From the NCBI GenBank assembly GCA_030549495.1, contig JAUIRK010000885.1, forward strand, positions 496,001 through 560,000: 64,000 bases of DNA, given 5' to 3'. The translations under genes and the position numbers were made by a program. This document shows, piece by piece, positions 11,906 through 22,960 of this stretch. The DNA is from Nectonema munidae (Eukaryota; Nematomorpha; Nectonematoida; Nectonematidae). How positions within the stretch are numbered: the first letter of the stretch is position 1; every line of letters starts with the position of its first letter. The notes under the pieces are model-generated. The model did no database searches and was not told where the DNA came from. It was given only the letters and a program-made list of their open reading frames with translations.

Positions 11906-14900
11906 TCAATTGTTTAATATATTTGAAATGCTGAACGAAGATGAAGCATTCAATATTGAAAAATTTACACAAAATTCGTCATCAGTATTGGATGTTTCCA
12001 TGTTCTGAGGAGAGGATATACATATTGAAATTCTACTTAAAAACATGTATAAGTTTTTGTCTACTAGATATGCTGCATATATTTCCTCAATCATTTTTTC
12101 TTGATCTTTTCTGTCTTTCTTGCCTCCACTCCAGTTATATTTTGAGTTTAATGACTCTATTTCAGGTACGTCAACCCAAAGTCTCTCCTCACCTTTAATA
12201 AAAAAATCAATCACTTCCCATGTTGAAGTCTTTTCATAATTTAATGACGATTTCAAACTTAACAATGATACAATTAAAGCAAATTATTTATACAAAAAAA
12301 ATTCACCTGTTGTGAAATCCTTCGCAATGATTGTTTGTTCTTATTTTCCTTTTAAAAACGTTCCACAGAATTATTCTATTGAGCCAGTTGTTTTCAAAAT
12401 ATAAAAAAAATTCTTCAAGATTGAAAATATTCATCATTCTTTTCAGCTTTCTATAAGCAACTTTGATCTTTGGTTAAAAACATATTAATATTAAAATAAT
12501 TTAAGGTTAATATATGTGATAATAATTGTAATGATTATAAACCAAAATGATACTTCATTCTCAGGTAAGAACGCTAAAGCAAGTAACATTTTTATGCTCT
12601 TTCTGAAGGATAAACTTTTTGAATATAAGGGACGGAAGCCCATTTCAGATAGCTTTCTGTATATGCTCTGGCAAAAATGAAAATAGCATCCGTGGTAGAT
12701 AACGTTAGGAAACGACTAAAAATTTATGATTTCCTAAGTATAGAGTATTCATATATGTAAACTTACTTCTCGTGCAGCTGAAATGATCGCCTGCTCAAAA
12801 TCACCAACTATAGTTTTCAATTGATTTGAATTTATAATTTCTTTTAAATGATCGAAAATTAGTCTTAGATAGCAAAATACCTGTATAATATAGCAAAATA
12901 CATATATGGTAAATACCTGTATGTCTGTTGTTTTTTGTCACAAGCAATAGCATATAAAATTGGTATTTGAGTAATATTTAAGAATGCGTGTATTGTTATA
13001 ATTTGATAGAAGTGACACGGCGCTTTTTTAAAAGTTCCATCTATGTATATTTCGAATAAATTTGATGTTTGAACTAAATGAGTAAGCATTTTTCCATTAA
13101 AAATAATCAATCTTTTATTCTCATTTGTAAAACAGTCTAACTTTAGAAAATTAACGCCATTGGCTTTAGTGTACTTTTCAGGTATATCAAAATGTAAATT
13201 GAAAGGAGGCTTGACTCCCTTTTTGTTGTAACGAATTTTTCGTAGAATACTTCTTTTGAAACTCAGCGTTTCTCTGTCTTCCCGATTTAACTTTGTTATG
13301 TTTTCTCTTTAAAAAGATAAAATAAATACACACGCTAAATTTAGAAAAAAAAGTACTGATATATTTGGATAGTTGACTTATTTGAAGTTAGTGCTTCCAG
13401 TTTTATATTTTCATTAAACTTCTCTATACGCTCATTTATTTTTTCATGATTATGATCAAAAAACTTGAGAACATCATTGGAGCCGTCATTTTTGACAATA
13501 ACTTTTCCTAACAAAATAAAAAACTACGACATAAAACGACTTCCAGTTTATTTAAGAAAATGAAAAAATGATTTTACCCTAGGAAGCCCAAAAATTTTAC
13601 CTACCTCAAAGCCCATACCGGTCAATTGACCGGTTTAAATTTGTTTACAGTTTTTTTTAAAATCTAGAAACTATACAGCATTTAAAAATACTGATTTATT
13701 TTTTTTGAACACGCTGTAAAATATATTACATAAAATATAAAAATTAAAATATTATTTTAATTTTTTTTACTAAAATATATAATTTTTAAACTAAAAATAT
13801 TTTTAAACTTTAAAATAAAATGGCGTGGAAAATGATTAATATTTCAAAAAATAAAAGTTTGCTTTTAAATGATTCCGATTCAATATGTGACAGTTTTCAA
13901 TCCGAAAATTCTTTTTTTTCTTCAAACAATATTTCAAGATATAGTGAAACAAGTTCTCAAAGTGAAACATCTTTAGAAACAGAACATATTCGCTTATTTG
14001 AAACATACTTTGAAAGTAAAGATGGAAGTAAATGGAGTGAAAATCCTTGTAGAACAACAAAAAGTTCAAGTAAAAATATTGTTCATCAAAGAGGTGGTCC
14101 AACAAAATTTATTTCTTCTAGAACTCAAAGCATCAAAGATGTTTTTGAAGAACTATTTGGAATACATAATATAAATATAATTGTGCAAAAAACAATAGAA
14201 AAAGCACAAAAGCACAACGACATAAATTTTAGTACTGATGAAGTGGAATTGAAGGCTTTTTTTGGCTTGTGTATTTTGAGAGGCGTTTTGAAAGGGAAAA
14301 ACGAACCTTTATATACATTTTGGGAAGAAAAATATGGGAAGAAAATTTTAGAGAGACTCTTTCAAAAAATAAGTTCAAAAGTATTCTTAGGTATATAAGA
14401 TTTGATGATAGCAGTACGAGGATATCTAGAAAGCAATCCGACAAATTTGCTCCCATGCATGATTTATGGAAATCAGTTATGAAAAACTGCGAAAAAAGCT
14501 ACAAACCTTTATCAGTATTTTTTAACTTGATAGACATTATCTGCCTAAATTCTTTTATAATATGCACAAAGCTTGAAATATTTACGGCAAGCAGAAGAAA
14601 GTTTCTTATTGAATTAGGAGAAACTCTATGTGAAGATAATATAAATCGAAGGAAAACTAATTCTCCTAATTTACTTATCGCCAGATCTTCAACAAATAAT
14701 ATTGAAAAAGAAACACGAAGAACAACATGTAGAGTATGTATGAAAAATAAAACAAAAGTAAGTTGCTATGGATGTTCGAAATACATTTGTGGTACTTGTT
14801 CAGTAAAAGTTTGTGAAAAGTGCATTTTGAAAAAATAAATTCAAATTGAAAATTTTATTTTTTAGTTTTATAAATTTGTTTTTTAATAAATAAAAATGAT

Positions 14901-15294
14901 AATAATAATTTAATTAACAAATAGAGATTTTTAAGTTTACATAATTCTATATTATGCAGACCGATCAATTGACCGGTCTGGGCTTTCTAGATATATTTTG
15001 AATCAGTGGTAAGACTTTTGCCAACCATGATAAAATTTTTACTGTATACCGTAGGGAACAATGTTAAATTTAGACTTGTGAAGTATCCACTGAAAATAAC
15101 GGGAATTTTTTTGCAATGAAGTTTTTAAATGAATCTAGCGGTCAATTGACCGGTATGGGCTTCCTAGGGTTAAAACGTTTACTATTTTCTAATTTATTAT
15201 AATATATACCTGGACAGTTCCTTTTTACACAGCGATAATGAATTGTAGAATTGAACACTCTGTTAATATGAGACTTAAAATCTTCAATTATCAT
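11906..15294 (-). CDS. FLYWCH zinc finger / MULE transposase protein, 7 exons, frame intact
   Basis: The predicted 458-residue protein joins a FLYWCH-type zinc finger to a MULE (Mutator-like) transposase domain. Exons on the minus strand are 15294-15210, 13507-13378, 13306-12917, 12863-12767, 12715-12554, 12467-12307 and 12257-11906. All junctions are GT-AG and the total of 1377 nt keeps one frame to the stop. The zinc finger is split by intron 1: HYRCVKRNCPG before it, KFFDHNHEK after it. The MULE domain shows IYIDGTF (first Asp), VGDFEQA (second Asp), GCYFHFCQ, FLPENEV, NNWLNR and NNHCEGFHNS. Five of the six introns are 38-86 bp, and piggyBac D explains the length of intron 1. The start is uncertain, since the frame is open upstream of 15294. 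It may be a domesticated gene or a young transposon copy; I saw no MULE terminal repeats. Splicing is inferred. Confidence 0.75.
13577..15169 (+). mobile_element. piggyBac-like element D with deleted core
   Basis: The termini are perfect 13-bp inverted repeats CCCTAGGAAGCCC / GGGCTTCCTAGGG, with TTAA on the right (15170-15173) and TTTA on the left. The palindrome ACCGGTCAATTGACCGGT lies 40 bp inside the left end. Close copies lie 17 bp inside the right end (15139-15152) and again at 14959-14978. The element lies entirely within intron 1 of the MULE gene, in the opposite orientation. Confidence 0.88.
13820..14838 (+). pseudogene. piggyBac transposase D lacking the catalytic core
   Basis: The N-terminal part (from ATG 13820, a Ser-rich tail, then GGPTKFISSRTQS and DEVELKAFFGLCILRGVLKG) and the C-terminal part are present, but the DDE core is gone. 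After KFAPMHDLWKSVMKNCEKS at about 14500 the sequence passes directly to VFFNLIDIICLNSFIICTK. About 200-250 residues with all three Asp motifs are therefore deleted. The C-terminal zinc domain (CRVCMKN...CYGCSKYICGTC...CEKC) is complete. One frameshift at about 14340 separates the halves. The retained parts are those expected for DNA binding and dimerisation; the frameshift argues against a functional repressor. Confidence 0.85.
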
Positions 15295-15514
15295 TTTGGG
15301 GACTCGGTACACACAAGTAATGATGATGAAAAGAGCGTGAGTCGATAAAGTGATGAGGAGGAAAATTAGATAGGTTTTACTGCATTGTTGTTGAAGGCAG
15401 AAGCGAAACGATCAAAGTGTTAGAGAGAGCTTCAATTCATCATAGCTATCACGCGATTGATAAGTGGATTAAATTGTAGGCAAAATCGCCATGTAGGCAA
15501 AATGTCCGTTTGCC
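15295..15514. other. Upstream flank of the MULE gene
   Basis: The minus-strand frame of MULE exon 1 stays open for some codons upstream of 15294, so a further 5' exon or an upstream start is possible. No promoter motif can be named. Confidence 0.35.
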
Positions 15515-16585
15515 GTGAATTCTTATCTCGCATACGCTACACCACATCTTTAGCACGCGTGTGTGGTTTATTTTATCGGGCTAGTGTACGCTTAGTTTAT
15601 TTGTAGTGTTCCTAGCTTAAATCTTAGTCAAATATTAAAACGCTTATAACTTTCACATTTCTCAACAAAATGCATCCTGCGATATACCAAATTAAAGCAT
15701 TTTTTATGGGCTTTCAGAATACATTACTTATATCACAAGTACTTAAGAAATACCATTATACTGTTTTTATTTTCCATGGGCTTCATACCATTAATTAGCA
15801 GATAAGGGATGCATTTTAAACTAAAGCTCCTTTCATTAGGACAAATTTTTACCTATATTATGTGACAATTTCCAGCACAATTATAAAGCGACTCTACTCT
15901 CAGAATCTAAATTTATTTGTGGATTTTTATAAAATAGTATTAGTTTTTCCATTTTTTTATAAATTAACCTTCGTTTTTTTATTGGTCAGTATAATGTTTT
16001 TCTAATAAATTTAAAATTATTTTTGAAGTGAAAAATGTAGATCGAATGTACAAGTTTTGTTGGATAATCACAGTCCACTATTTATTTTTAGATTTTTATA
16101 AAATCATTTTAGTTTTCAGTTTTTTTATAAATTAACATTAGTTTTTTACTTCTTTTGAATTAATCATCCAAAATTTAAGTGCGGGTTTGATTTACACTTT
16201 GATTCGAAAAAAATATGTTTTGGAGAAATATTATTTTTATTATTGTTTACTGCATATAAATTTCTAAAGAGAAGATAAATAGATCAAAATATGTGTTTTA
16301 ATCAATTTTTTTCAATAAGTAATTTCATGAATTTATTTTTTTTTCACTATAATCCTAAATTTATTTCTATATTTTTATAAAATAATTATAATTTTCGAAT
16401 CTAACACGTGTGCGCATGCATCCACATTGAAGAAATAATGAGTTTTGTTGGATAATCATAGTCTACTTTTATTTAGTTTAGATACAACCTTTCTAATTTT
16501 TAACAAAGGGTATTCGTTATTTTTATACCGACAGTGTGCGAAGAATAAATCACCTTATTGATTCTAAAACGATTTTAGCGGTTAA
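15515..16585 (+). repeat. Dispersed repeat copies (15.5-15.8, 16.0, 16.44-16.58 kb)
   Basis: 15515-15780 repeats the 9890-10150 unit (CATACGCTACACCACATC, GTGTACGCTTAGTTTATTTG). 15985-16080 and 16437-16510 repeat parts of the 335-bp unit and its ending. 16510-16585 is the left half of the target occupied by piggyBac E (GTGTGCGAAGAATAAATCAC...TTTTAGCGGTTAA). Confidence 0.75.
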
Positions 16586-16744
16586 CCCTCAAAAGTATAT
16601 TGATTTTTTGCTACACTGTTGTTTTTCGGTGTACATTTTGTACACACGCTGTTTTAATGAAAAATTCAATGAAAATTTAGAGTATCTTCATATAAAACAA
16701 TATAATGAGAAAGTTATGAAGTTTATTAAAACTAACAATGCAAA

Positions 16745-17566
16745 CAAAATTCTTTTTTAACACTCTTACGATGAAGAGGGCATATTACATCTTTACATTT
16801 ATCACAGGTAGACCTACTCCATTTCTTGCACACGACGCATCTTCTAGGTCTTTTAGAAGGGTTATTCTCAGTGTTTGACAATGTCAAATCCATGGAATAA
16901 CCAACTAATCTTGCAGCCAATATAGTATTCTTCCTTAAACCTGAACATTCGAATCTCTTAGTAGCAAATTTTTGTGCTAGTTGAAAAGACAAATTTCTTA
17001 AAAACTGTTTTCTGCTCAGCTTATAACCATTTTTGCACATCAAAATGAAAGCATTGTGCCAAGAAATATCAATAATGTTATAGTTTAACAACATAGGCCA
17101 TCCTCTTGCTTTTTATTTCGTAGTGAACTCTTCTAAGATTCCATCCATCAAATCAACTCCTCCTTTATATTTGTTATAATCAAGAATAATGAATGGCTTT
17201 TATCATTACGGTTAGAGATGTCAATTGTAAAATGCTAAGAACTTAAAAGGATAACTTTTCTGTTTCTTTTAGGTACGTATGAAACAAGAGAAATGGAGTT
17301 TTCACGATTATAAATCGAATTTTCTTTTCATGTTGTTTTAATAGTGCCTAATAAAGTTAAATTTTCTTTGAGCAATTGCACAGAAATTCACAGGCCCAAA
17401 AAATTTTGATCCCGTAATTCCTAGGCTTGCATGGCATATAGGTCTTGCCTGGGATTTTGTCTCTATAACCTAGAAGTTCTTCGTCAACTGTTATCGAGCT
17501 TTCTGGTACATAAAAGCGGCACAAATTGGTTTGAAAAGCCGTCCATATTTCCTCAAGGAAATACAT
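16745..17566 (-). pseudogene. piggyBac transposase (element E), broken
   Basis: Two open minus-strand pieces remain. 17357-17566 has the first catalytic motif SITVDEELLGYRDK and the segment KPRNYGIKIFWACE. 16745-17094 has DISWHNAFILMCKNGYKLSRKQF and a C-terminal zinc domain (RCVVCKKWSRSTCDKC...CPLHR...CLHC). The stretch between (17100-17356) carries readable but shifted pieces of the second half of the core. The N-terminus is missing or displaced by the retroelement insertion at about 17640-19520. The gene is not functional. Confidence 0.82.
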
Positions 17567-17639
17567 TGATGAAATTTACGAAGAATACTATTAATATAAA
17601 TTTACGAAGAAGTATTTACGATGAATACTTCTTACGGTG

Positions 17640-19345
17640 ACAGTACACTCCTTTGCCAGAAACTTTATCAGGTTTATTGAAGGATACCAGGTTTGAAATT
17701 TGCCACCATGGGCAGCCTTTGGAAAACGAAATTTTTAGTCTTGATTCGGAAACCGAATAAGGATTGATAAGACTTGTGTATCCCAATGCTGTAAAACGCA
17801 TTTTTTAGATCTATGCGACATGCATAGCCAAAACGGTGTGGCATATGCAGGAGTGAAGTCACCCCTTCTAGAGTAAGTTTCTCTTTCTTGAAGAGATCCG
17901 TAGAAAAGGTGTGTTTTGAATGAACCTAATGGCGTTGTTTTTTTTGGGATTAGGAAGGTTGGTGATACAATCCTGGGCATGTTCACTTCTTGAATAATAG
18001 AGTGTTTGAGCAAGGCAGGAATGATCTTTGTTGGATGAAATTTTCTTGACACATGGATGGATGAGCAAACTGAGAAAAGGAGTTGAAAGGCTTATCCGAG
18101 ATAATCAGAGGTTTGTACCCATATTTGAGGATTTGGATAGACTTACGACACCGGAGTTTCTTTGGGCATGTCTATCGTTTAGCGAAACCGTCAAAGGAAG
18201 CTTTGAAAGGAGGCGCTCTGAATGAGTTCGTGTTTCTTACACTCCTACAGTGAGAATTTCTCGAGTGGGGATCCTGTGGGTATATCAGCTGGAGGATCAT
18301 CTTCTTCGTGAACTGGTGGATCTTCCTGGATTTCTTTGAACTCGGGTGAAAGGACCTGGGTGAAGATGTTGCGCCAGGTGTCACCTGTGTACAAGTCTTT
18401 AGAAAGATAGTAAGTTTAGTACCGTTACTAGCTTTGCACCCAATTCCGAAGTGTCCGCGTGGTGCAACATTTCATGAATGAAGTGTCGATGATCGTCATA
18501 CCCGCAAAAGTTTTCAGGGAGCGGTTCATCGAAATTCTTATCATTTTCTTCTTCTTCTTCTTGATTCAGAAAGACAGGAATGCCGTCTAACCCAAAAACT
18601 TCTACAAGAATGGCTTCTAGGGTATCATCACCCACCACCTTTATGGGGGTGTTTTCAGGAATTATAGGTGATGGCTAGACATTAGGAAAAGGCCAGTCGA
18701 TAATATCTTGTGCCAGAGCATCAATGATGTCCTAGAACAGAGGTTCCCAACCTTTTTTTCACGAAGTATCACTTGAAAATTTTCAGCCTTAGGCGAACCC
18801 CTAATAATTTTTTTTTCACACTAATTGATTTTAAACTTCGCTAATCATCAGTCAAAGATGTATTTCAATAAATACAAAACAACTTTCAATTATTTTTTAT
18901 TGTGGTTTGGGGGAAATTTTCAACCCATTTTATGTATGTAGGTGGTATATATTAGTTAAAAATTTAAAAAACTTTTCAGATACATTTATAAAGTACCCTT
19001 TGAAAAAAGTGAAACGAACACCCAAGGTTTCGGAACCCCAGGTTGGCAACCCCTGTCCTAGAAGAATGACGGAGGCGAGTCAATCATAGCTAAGGCGGGT
19101 TAACGTCATCAGAATCTTCACTGTTTGAATCATCAGAGCTTTGGTAGTATACAGTCATTTCTCCTTCTTCGTCTTCACAATCTTCTTCAAAGTCATCATA
19201 ATCCCTTCTTTGAATCAGGTTTACATCGAGTTCTTCATGTACAACCCCTTCGGAAAACTTCGGTTTCGTCAAAACTGGCATCATCTTCGTTACACAGAGA
19301 AAGAAACGCACAAGCATTTTTGAAAGAAGTTCTCTTTCCCTTCAT
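17640..19345 (-). pseudogene. Retroelement ORF fragments (RT-like), inside element E
   Basis: This minus-strand coding-like stretch is clearly richer in GC than its surroundings. An ORF begins at ATG 19345 (MKGKRTSF) and soon shifts into an acidic region (YDDFEEDCEDEEGE). It continues after the hAT MITE as VVGDDTLEAILVEVFGLDG (about 18570-18620) and reaches a reverse-transcriptase-like segment at 17680-18050: PTFLIPKKTTPLG, then RIDLKNAFYSIGIHKSYQS and QRLPM. The RT motif order matches LTR/DIRS-type elements better than LINEs, but I cannot assign a clade. Frameshifts and stops occur throughout and no LTR was found. Confidence 0.6.
18738..19055. mobile_element. hAT-type MITE, 318 bp, exact 8-bp TSD
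   Basis: The termini are CAGAGGTTCCCAACCT and AGGTTGGCAACCCCTG. The 8-bp duplication TCCTAGAA is identical on both sides (18730-18737 and 19056-19063). It has no coding capacity and interrupts the retroelement ORF. Confidence 0.93.
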
Positions 19346-19439
19346 TTGAACAATTTCTTGTGAATAAAAGGTAAAGGTACCCCGGGGTGTTTTCATCGAG
19401 AAGGCACAATTGCGCCGCTTGTATCGAACAATGAGGAAA

Positions 19440-19515
19440 GCAGGCTTGATGCGAAATCGAACCCAAGACCTTGAGTTATCGAATCCAGCATCTAACCAAC
19501 ACTACTCACGCCCCT
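19440..19515 (-). repeat. tRNA-like sequence, possibly a SINE head
   Basis: The minus strand reads GGGGCGTGAGTAGTGTTGG (A-box-like) and, about 32 nt further on, GGTTCGATTTC (B-box-like) in about 72 nt. That is the spacing of a tRNA promoter. The 3' end does not pair with GGGGCGT, so a working tRNA is unlikely. It sits upstream of the retroelement ORF. No anticodon is assigned. Confidence 0.5.
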
Positions 19516-19965
19516 AAACTATAATATAGTTATCAGAATAACGATGTCAGAGTAGAATAAGGAAAAGAAAAAAACGAACGCAGTGAAAAAAGAATTAAAT
19601 TGTGATGTCTGAAAGTAAGGCAAAACATCTGTCACATGCCTAAAACGTGCTTCACTTGCAAGCACAATTGATTGATATGAACAATTTAAAATAACTTGGA
19701 TGGATAATGTGCCATTACATAAAGTATGTGTACATATGTAATATGTATAATATGTGTACATTTTGTACACCATTATATCATTGAAGTAAATGTTGTTCTA
19801 AGTCAAACAAATTTAGACATTTTTTTGTACTTGTCATGATATACATTTAAGTTTTCATGTATTTGCGTCTCCTAGAATATTGAATGTTGTACTTTTCGAA
19901 TTTTTGTTTTATAGCAAGCTAAATAATTTTTGTGTACAAATTGTACACCAAATTACAATTGAGGG

Positions 19966-20335
19966 TACTATGCGAAGAAAGATTAACACATGTTGCATTA
20001 CGCGTTTGTGAGCGCAGGAAATTCTTATCTCACATACGCTACACCACATCTTTAGCACGCGTGTGTGGTTTATTTTATCGGGCTAGTGTACGCTTAGTTT
20101 ATTTGTAGTGTTCCTAGCTTAAATCTTAGTCAAATATTAAAACGTATATAACTTTCACATTTCTCAACAAAATGCATCATGCGATATACCAAATTAAAGC
20201 ATTTTTTATGGGCTTTCAGAATACATTACTTATATCATAAGTCCTTAAGAAATACCATTTTACTGTTTATATTTTCCATGGGCTTCATACCATTAATTAG
20301 CAGATAAGGGATGTATTTAAACTAAAACAGTAATA
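19966..20335 (+). repeat. Right half of the dispersed repeat split by element E
   Basis: It starts with ATGCGAAGAAAGATTAACAC and follows the 9850-10150 copy closely to about 20270. It then resembles the 15.78-kb extension (TTCCATGGGCTTCATACCAT). Confidence 0.85.
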
Positions 20336-20447
20336 TATTTGAAGAAATATTTTTGCAGTATAAAGAGTTTAGAAAACACTTCTCTAATATGTAATGATAT
20401 ATTCTCATAACCTGTACGGTTGAACACGGGTAGACAACTTGCGTGTT

Positions 20448-22224
20448 ATCTCCAACCCGTATATTACGATGATTCTTCTCTAACCTGTATTCTACGATGA
20501 TTCATCTCCAAACTATATACTACAATGATTCATCTCCAACATGTATACTACGATGATTCATTTCCAACCTGTATACTACGATGATTCATCTTCAAACTAC
20601 GATGGTTTTTATTCCATGTACAAATAACTAGGGAGACAATGTTCAACTTTCTGTTCACATTCTGCTAGAAGTAAGATTTGATATACCTCATTCGGGGAGA
20701 CGATGCTACATAAGTTATTACCTATATACATTATACCTGTATACTACGATGGTTCATCTCCAACCTGTATACGGCGATAATTAATCTCCAACCTATCAGT
20801 TCACATTTTGCTAGACGTAAGATTTGATATACCTCATTCGGGGAGAGGATGTTAGATAAGTTATTAATTTTTTCACGATATTAAATAATATATTTTATCA
20901 AATAATCAAAATAAAATTCTGTAATCAAAGAATCGAAAAATATTCTTTAAAAAATCAAAAAATATCAAACTTTCTGTTCATATTTTGCTACCTCATACGA
21001 TGTTACAAAAGTTATTACCTATACTTTGCAATTTGCACGATTTTATCTTATATTTGTCAAATAATCAAAATAAAATTCTGTAATCAAAGAATCGAAAAAT
21101 ATTCTTTAAAAAATCAAAAAATATCAAACTTTCTGTTCATATTTTGCTACCTCATACGATGTTACAAAAGTTATTACTTATACTTTTCTATTTGCACGAT
21201 TTTAAAAATTATATTTGTCGAATAATCAAAGAATCGAAAAATGTTCAAATCAAAAAATATTTATTCTTTTTAAATATATCGTTGGCTCCCCTTACTTTTA
21301 AAATTGAAAGATAAACCTAGTCTTTAATAATTAATTTTTATCAAATTATGCACATACGAAACTAAAAGTAAGGGGAGTCAACGATATATTTAAAAAGAAT
21401 AAATATTTTTTCATTTGAACATTTTTCGATTTTTTGATTATTCGACAAATATAATATTTAAAATCGTGCAAATTGCAAAGTATAGGTAATAACTTTTGTA
21501 ACATCGTATGAGGTAGCAAAATATGAACAGAAAGTTTGATATTTTTTGATTTTTTAAAGAATATTTTTCGATTTTTTGATTACAGAATTTTATTTTGATT
21601 ATTTGACAAATATAATATTTAAAATCGTGCAAATTGCAAAGTATAGGCAATAACTTTTGTAACATCGTATGAGGTAACAAAATATGAACAGAAAGTTTGA
21701 TATTTTTTGATTTTTTAAAGAATATTTTTCGATTCTTTGATTACAGAATTTTATTTTGATTATTTGATAAAATATATTATTTAATATCGTGAAAAAATTA
21801 ATAACTTATCTAACATCCTCTCCCCGAATGAGGTATATCAAATCTTACATCTAGCAAAATATGAACTGATAGGTTGGAGATGAATTATCGCGGTATACAG
21901 GTTGGAGATGAACCATCGTAGTATACAGGTATAATGTATATAGGTAATAACTTATGTAGCATCGTCTCCCCGAATGAGATATATCAAATCTTACATCTAG
22001 CGGAATGTGAACAGAAAGTTGAACATTGTCTCCCTAGTTATTTGTACATGGAATAGAAACCATCGTAGTATACAGGTTGAAGATGAATCATCGTAGTATA
22101 CAGTTTGGAGATGAATCATCGTAGTATACAAGTTAGAGATGAATCATTGTAGTATATAGTTTGGAGATGAATTATCGTAGAATACAGGTTGAAGAAGAAT
22201 CATCGTAATATACGGGTTGGAGAT
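20448..22224. mobile_element. Foldback-like palindrome, two ~855-bp arms
   Basis: The left arm (20448-21301) is mirrored by the right arm (21363-22224) around a 61-bp spacer. The inner arm ends are GGCTCCCCTTACTTTTA and TAAAAGTAAGGGGAGTC. Each arm contains about five 28-29 bp direct subrepeats at its outer edge (GTATACTACGATGATTCATC), further copies inside, and a 160-bp direct duplication near the centre (20897-21230 on the left). The arms differ at scattered positions. This architecture matches Foldback-type transposons. No ORF above background is present. Confidence 0.8.
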
Positions 22225-22235
22225 ATATATATATA

Positions 22236-22960
22236 TGTGTAAAAAAACTTTGTATAATCATTTAAACTAAAAGTTTCGTTTTTTAGTTGAGCTGTCATAT
22301 ATCAATCAATTTTTTGACAGGTTTCGTTGATTTTTAAAAAAATAAACGTGACCATCGTGTTCAGCACACTTGAAAAGGGATATATATATATATGTGTGTA
22401 AAAAAACTTTGTATAATCATTTAAACTAAAAGTTTCGTTTTTTTAGTTGAGCTGTCATATATCAATCAATTTTTTGACAGGTTTGGTTGATTTTAAAAAA
22501 AAATAAACGTGACCATTGTGTTTAGCACACCTGAAAATGGGTATATATGTGTAAAAAAACTTTGTATAACCATTTTAACTAAAAGTTTCTTTTTTTAGTT
22601 GAGCTGTCATATATCAATCAATTTTTTGACAGGTTTGGTTGATTTTAAAAAAAAATAAACGTGACCATTGTGTTTAGCACACCTGAAAATGGGTATATAT
22701 GTGTAAAAAAACTTTGTATAACCATTTTAACTAAAAGTTTCTTTTTTTAGTTGAGCTGTCAAATATCAATCAATTTTTGACAAGTTTGATTGATTTTTAT
22801 AAAAAAAATAAATGTCACGATCAGATTTGCAATCAATCATTTAGTAGGTTCACCCAAAAATTTTGTAAAAATTTGCAATCATTCAAGAAAAACCGAGTCC
22901 CCCCCCCCCTCCCCCCCACCCCGTCACTAAGGAAATTAAAATAGGCCGTCACTAATAGGG
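22236..22960 (+). mobile_element. Right part of a TTAA-class satellite-containing element
   Basis: Four ~155-bp monomers start near 22236, 22396, 22550 and 22702. Each has GTGTAAAAAAACTTTGTATA and GAGCTGTCATATATCAATCA followed by a TTTTTTGACAGG motif. C-runs follow, and the right end is GTCACTAATAGGG at 22960. This is the same layout as the right ends at 35806, 50459 and 60044, in a diverged subfamily. It probably pairs with the left end at 6808. Confidence 0.7.

Larger units (their letters stand above)
16586..19965 (-). mobile_element. piggyBac-like element E with nested insertions
   Basis: The left end is TTAA (16582-16585) followed by CCCTCAA; the right end is TTGAGGG followed by TACT. 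The palindrome GTGTACATTTTGTACAC lies 43 bp inside the left end (16629) and 17 bp inside the right end (19932-19948), with a third copy at 19754-19771. The flanks join to the same sequence that is uninterrupted at 9820-9860, which confirms both borders. Inside are a minus-strand transposase remnant and a retroelement fragment, which itself holds a hAT MITE. Confidence 0.88.

Noticed and set aside
19440-19515. A functional tRNA gene
   Set aside because: The acceptor stem does not close and no clear anticodon loop can be drawn. Only the A and B boxes are convincing.
20448-20600. Regular 28-29 bp direct repeats resembling a CRISPR array
   Set aside because: There are no spacers of constant length, the units are adjacent and imperfect, and they recur mirrored in the other arm of the palindrome. 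They are foldback subrepeats in a eukaryotic genome.
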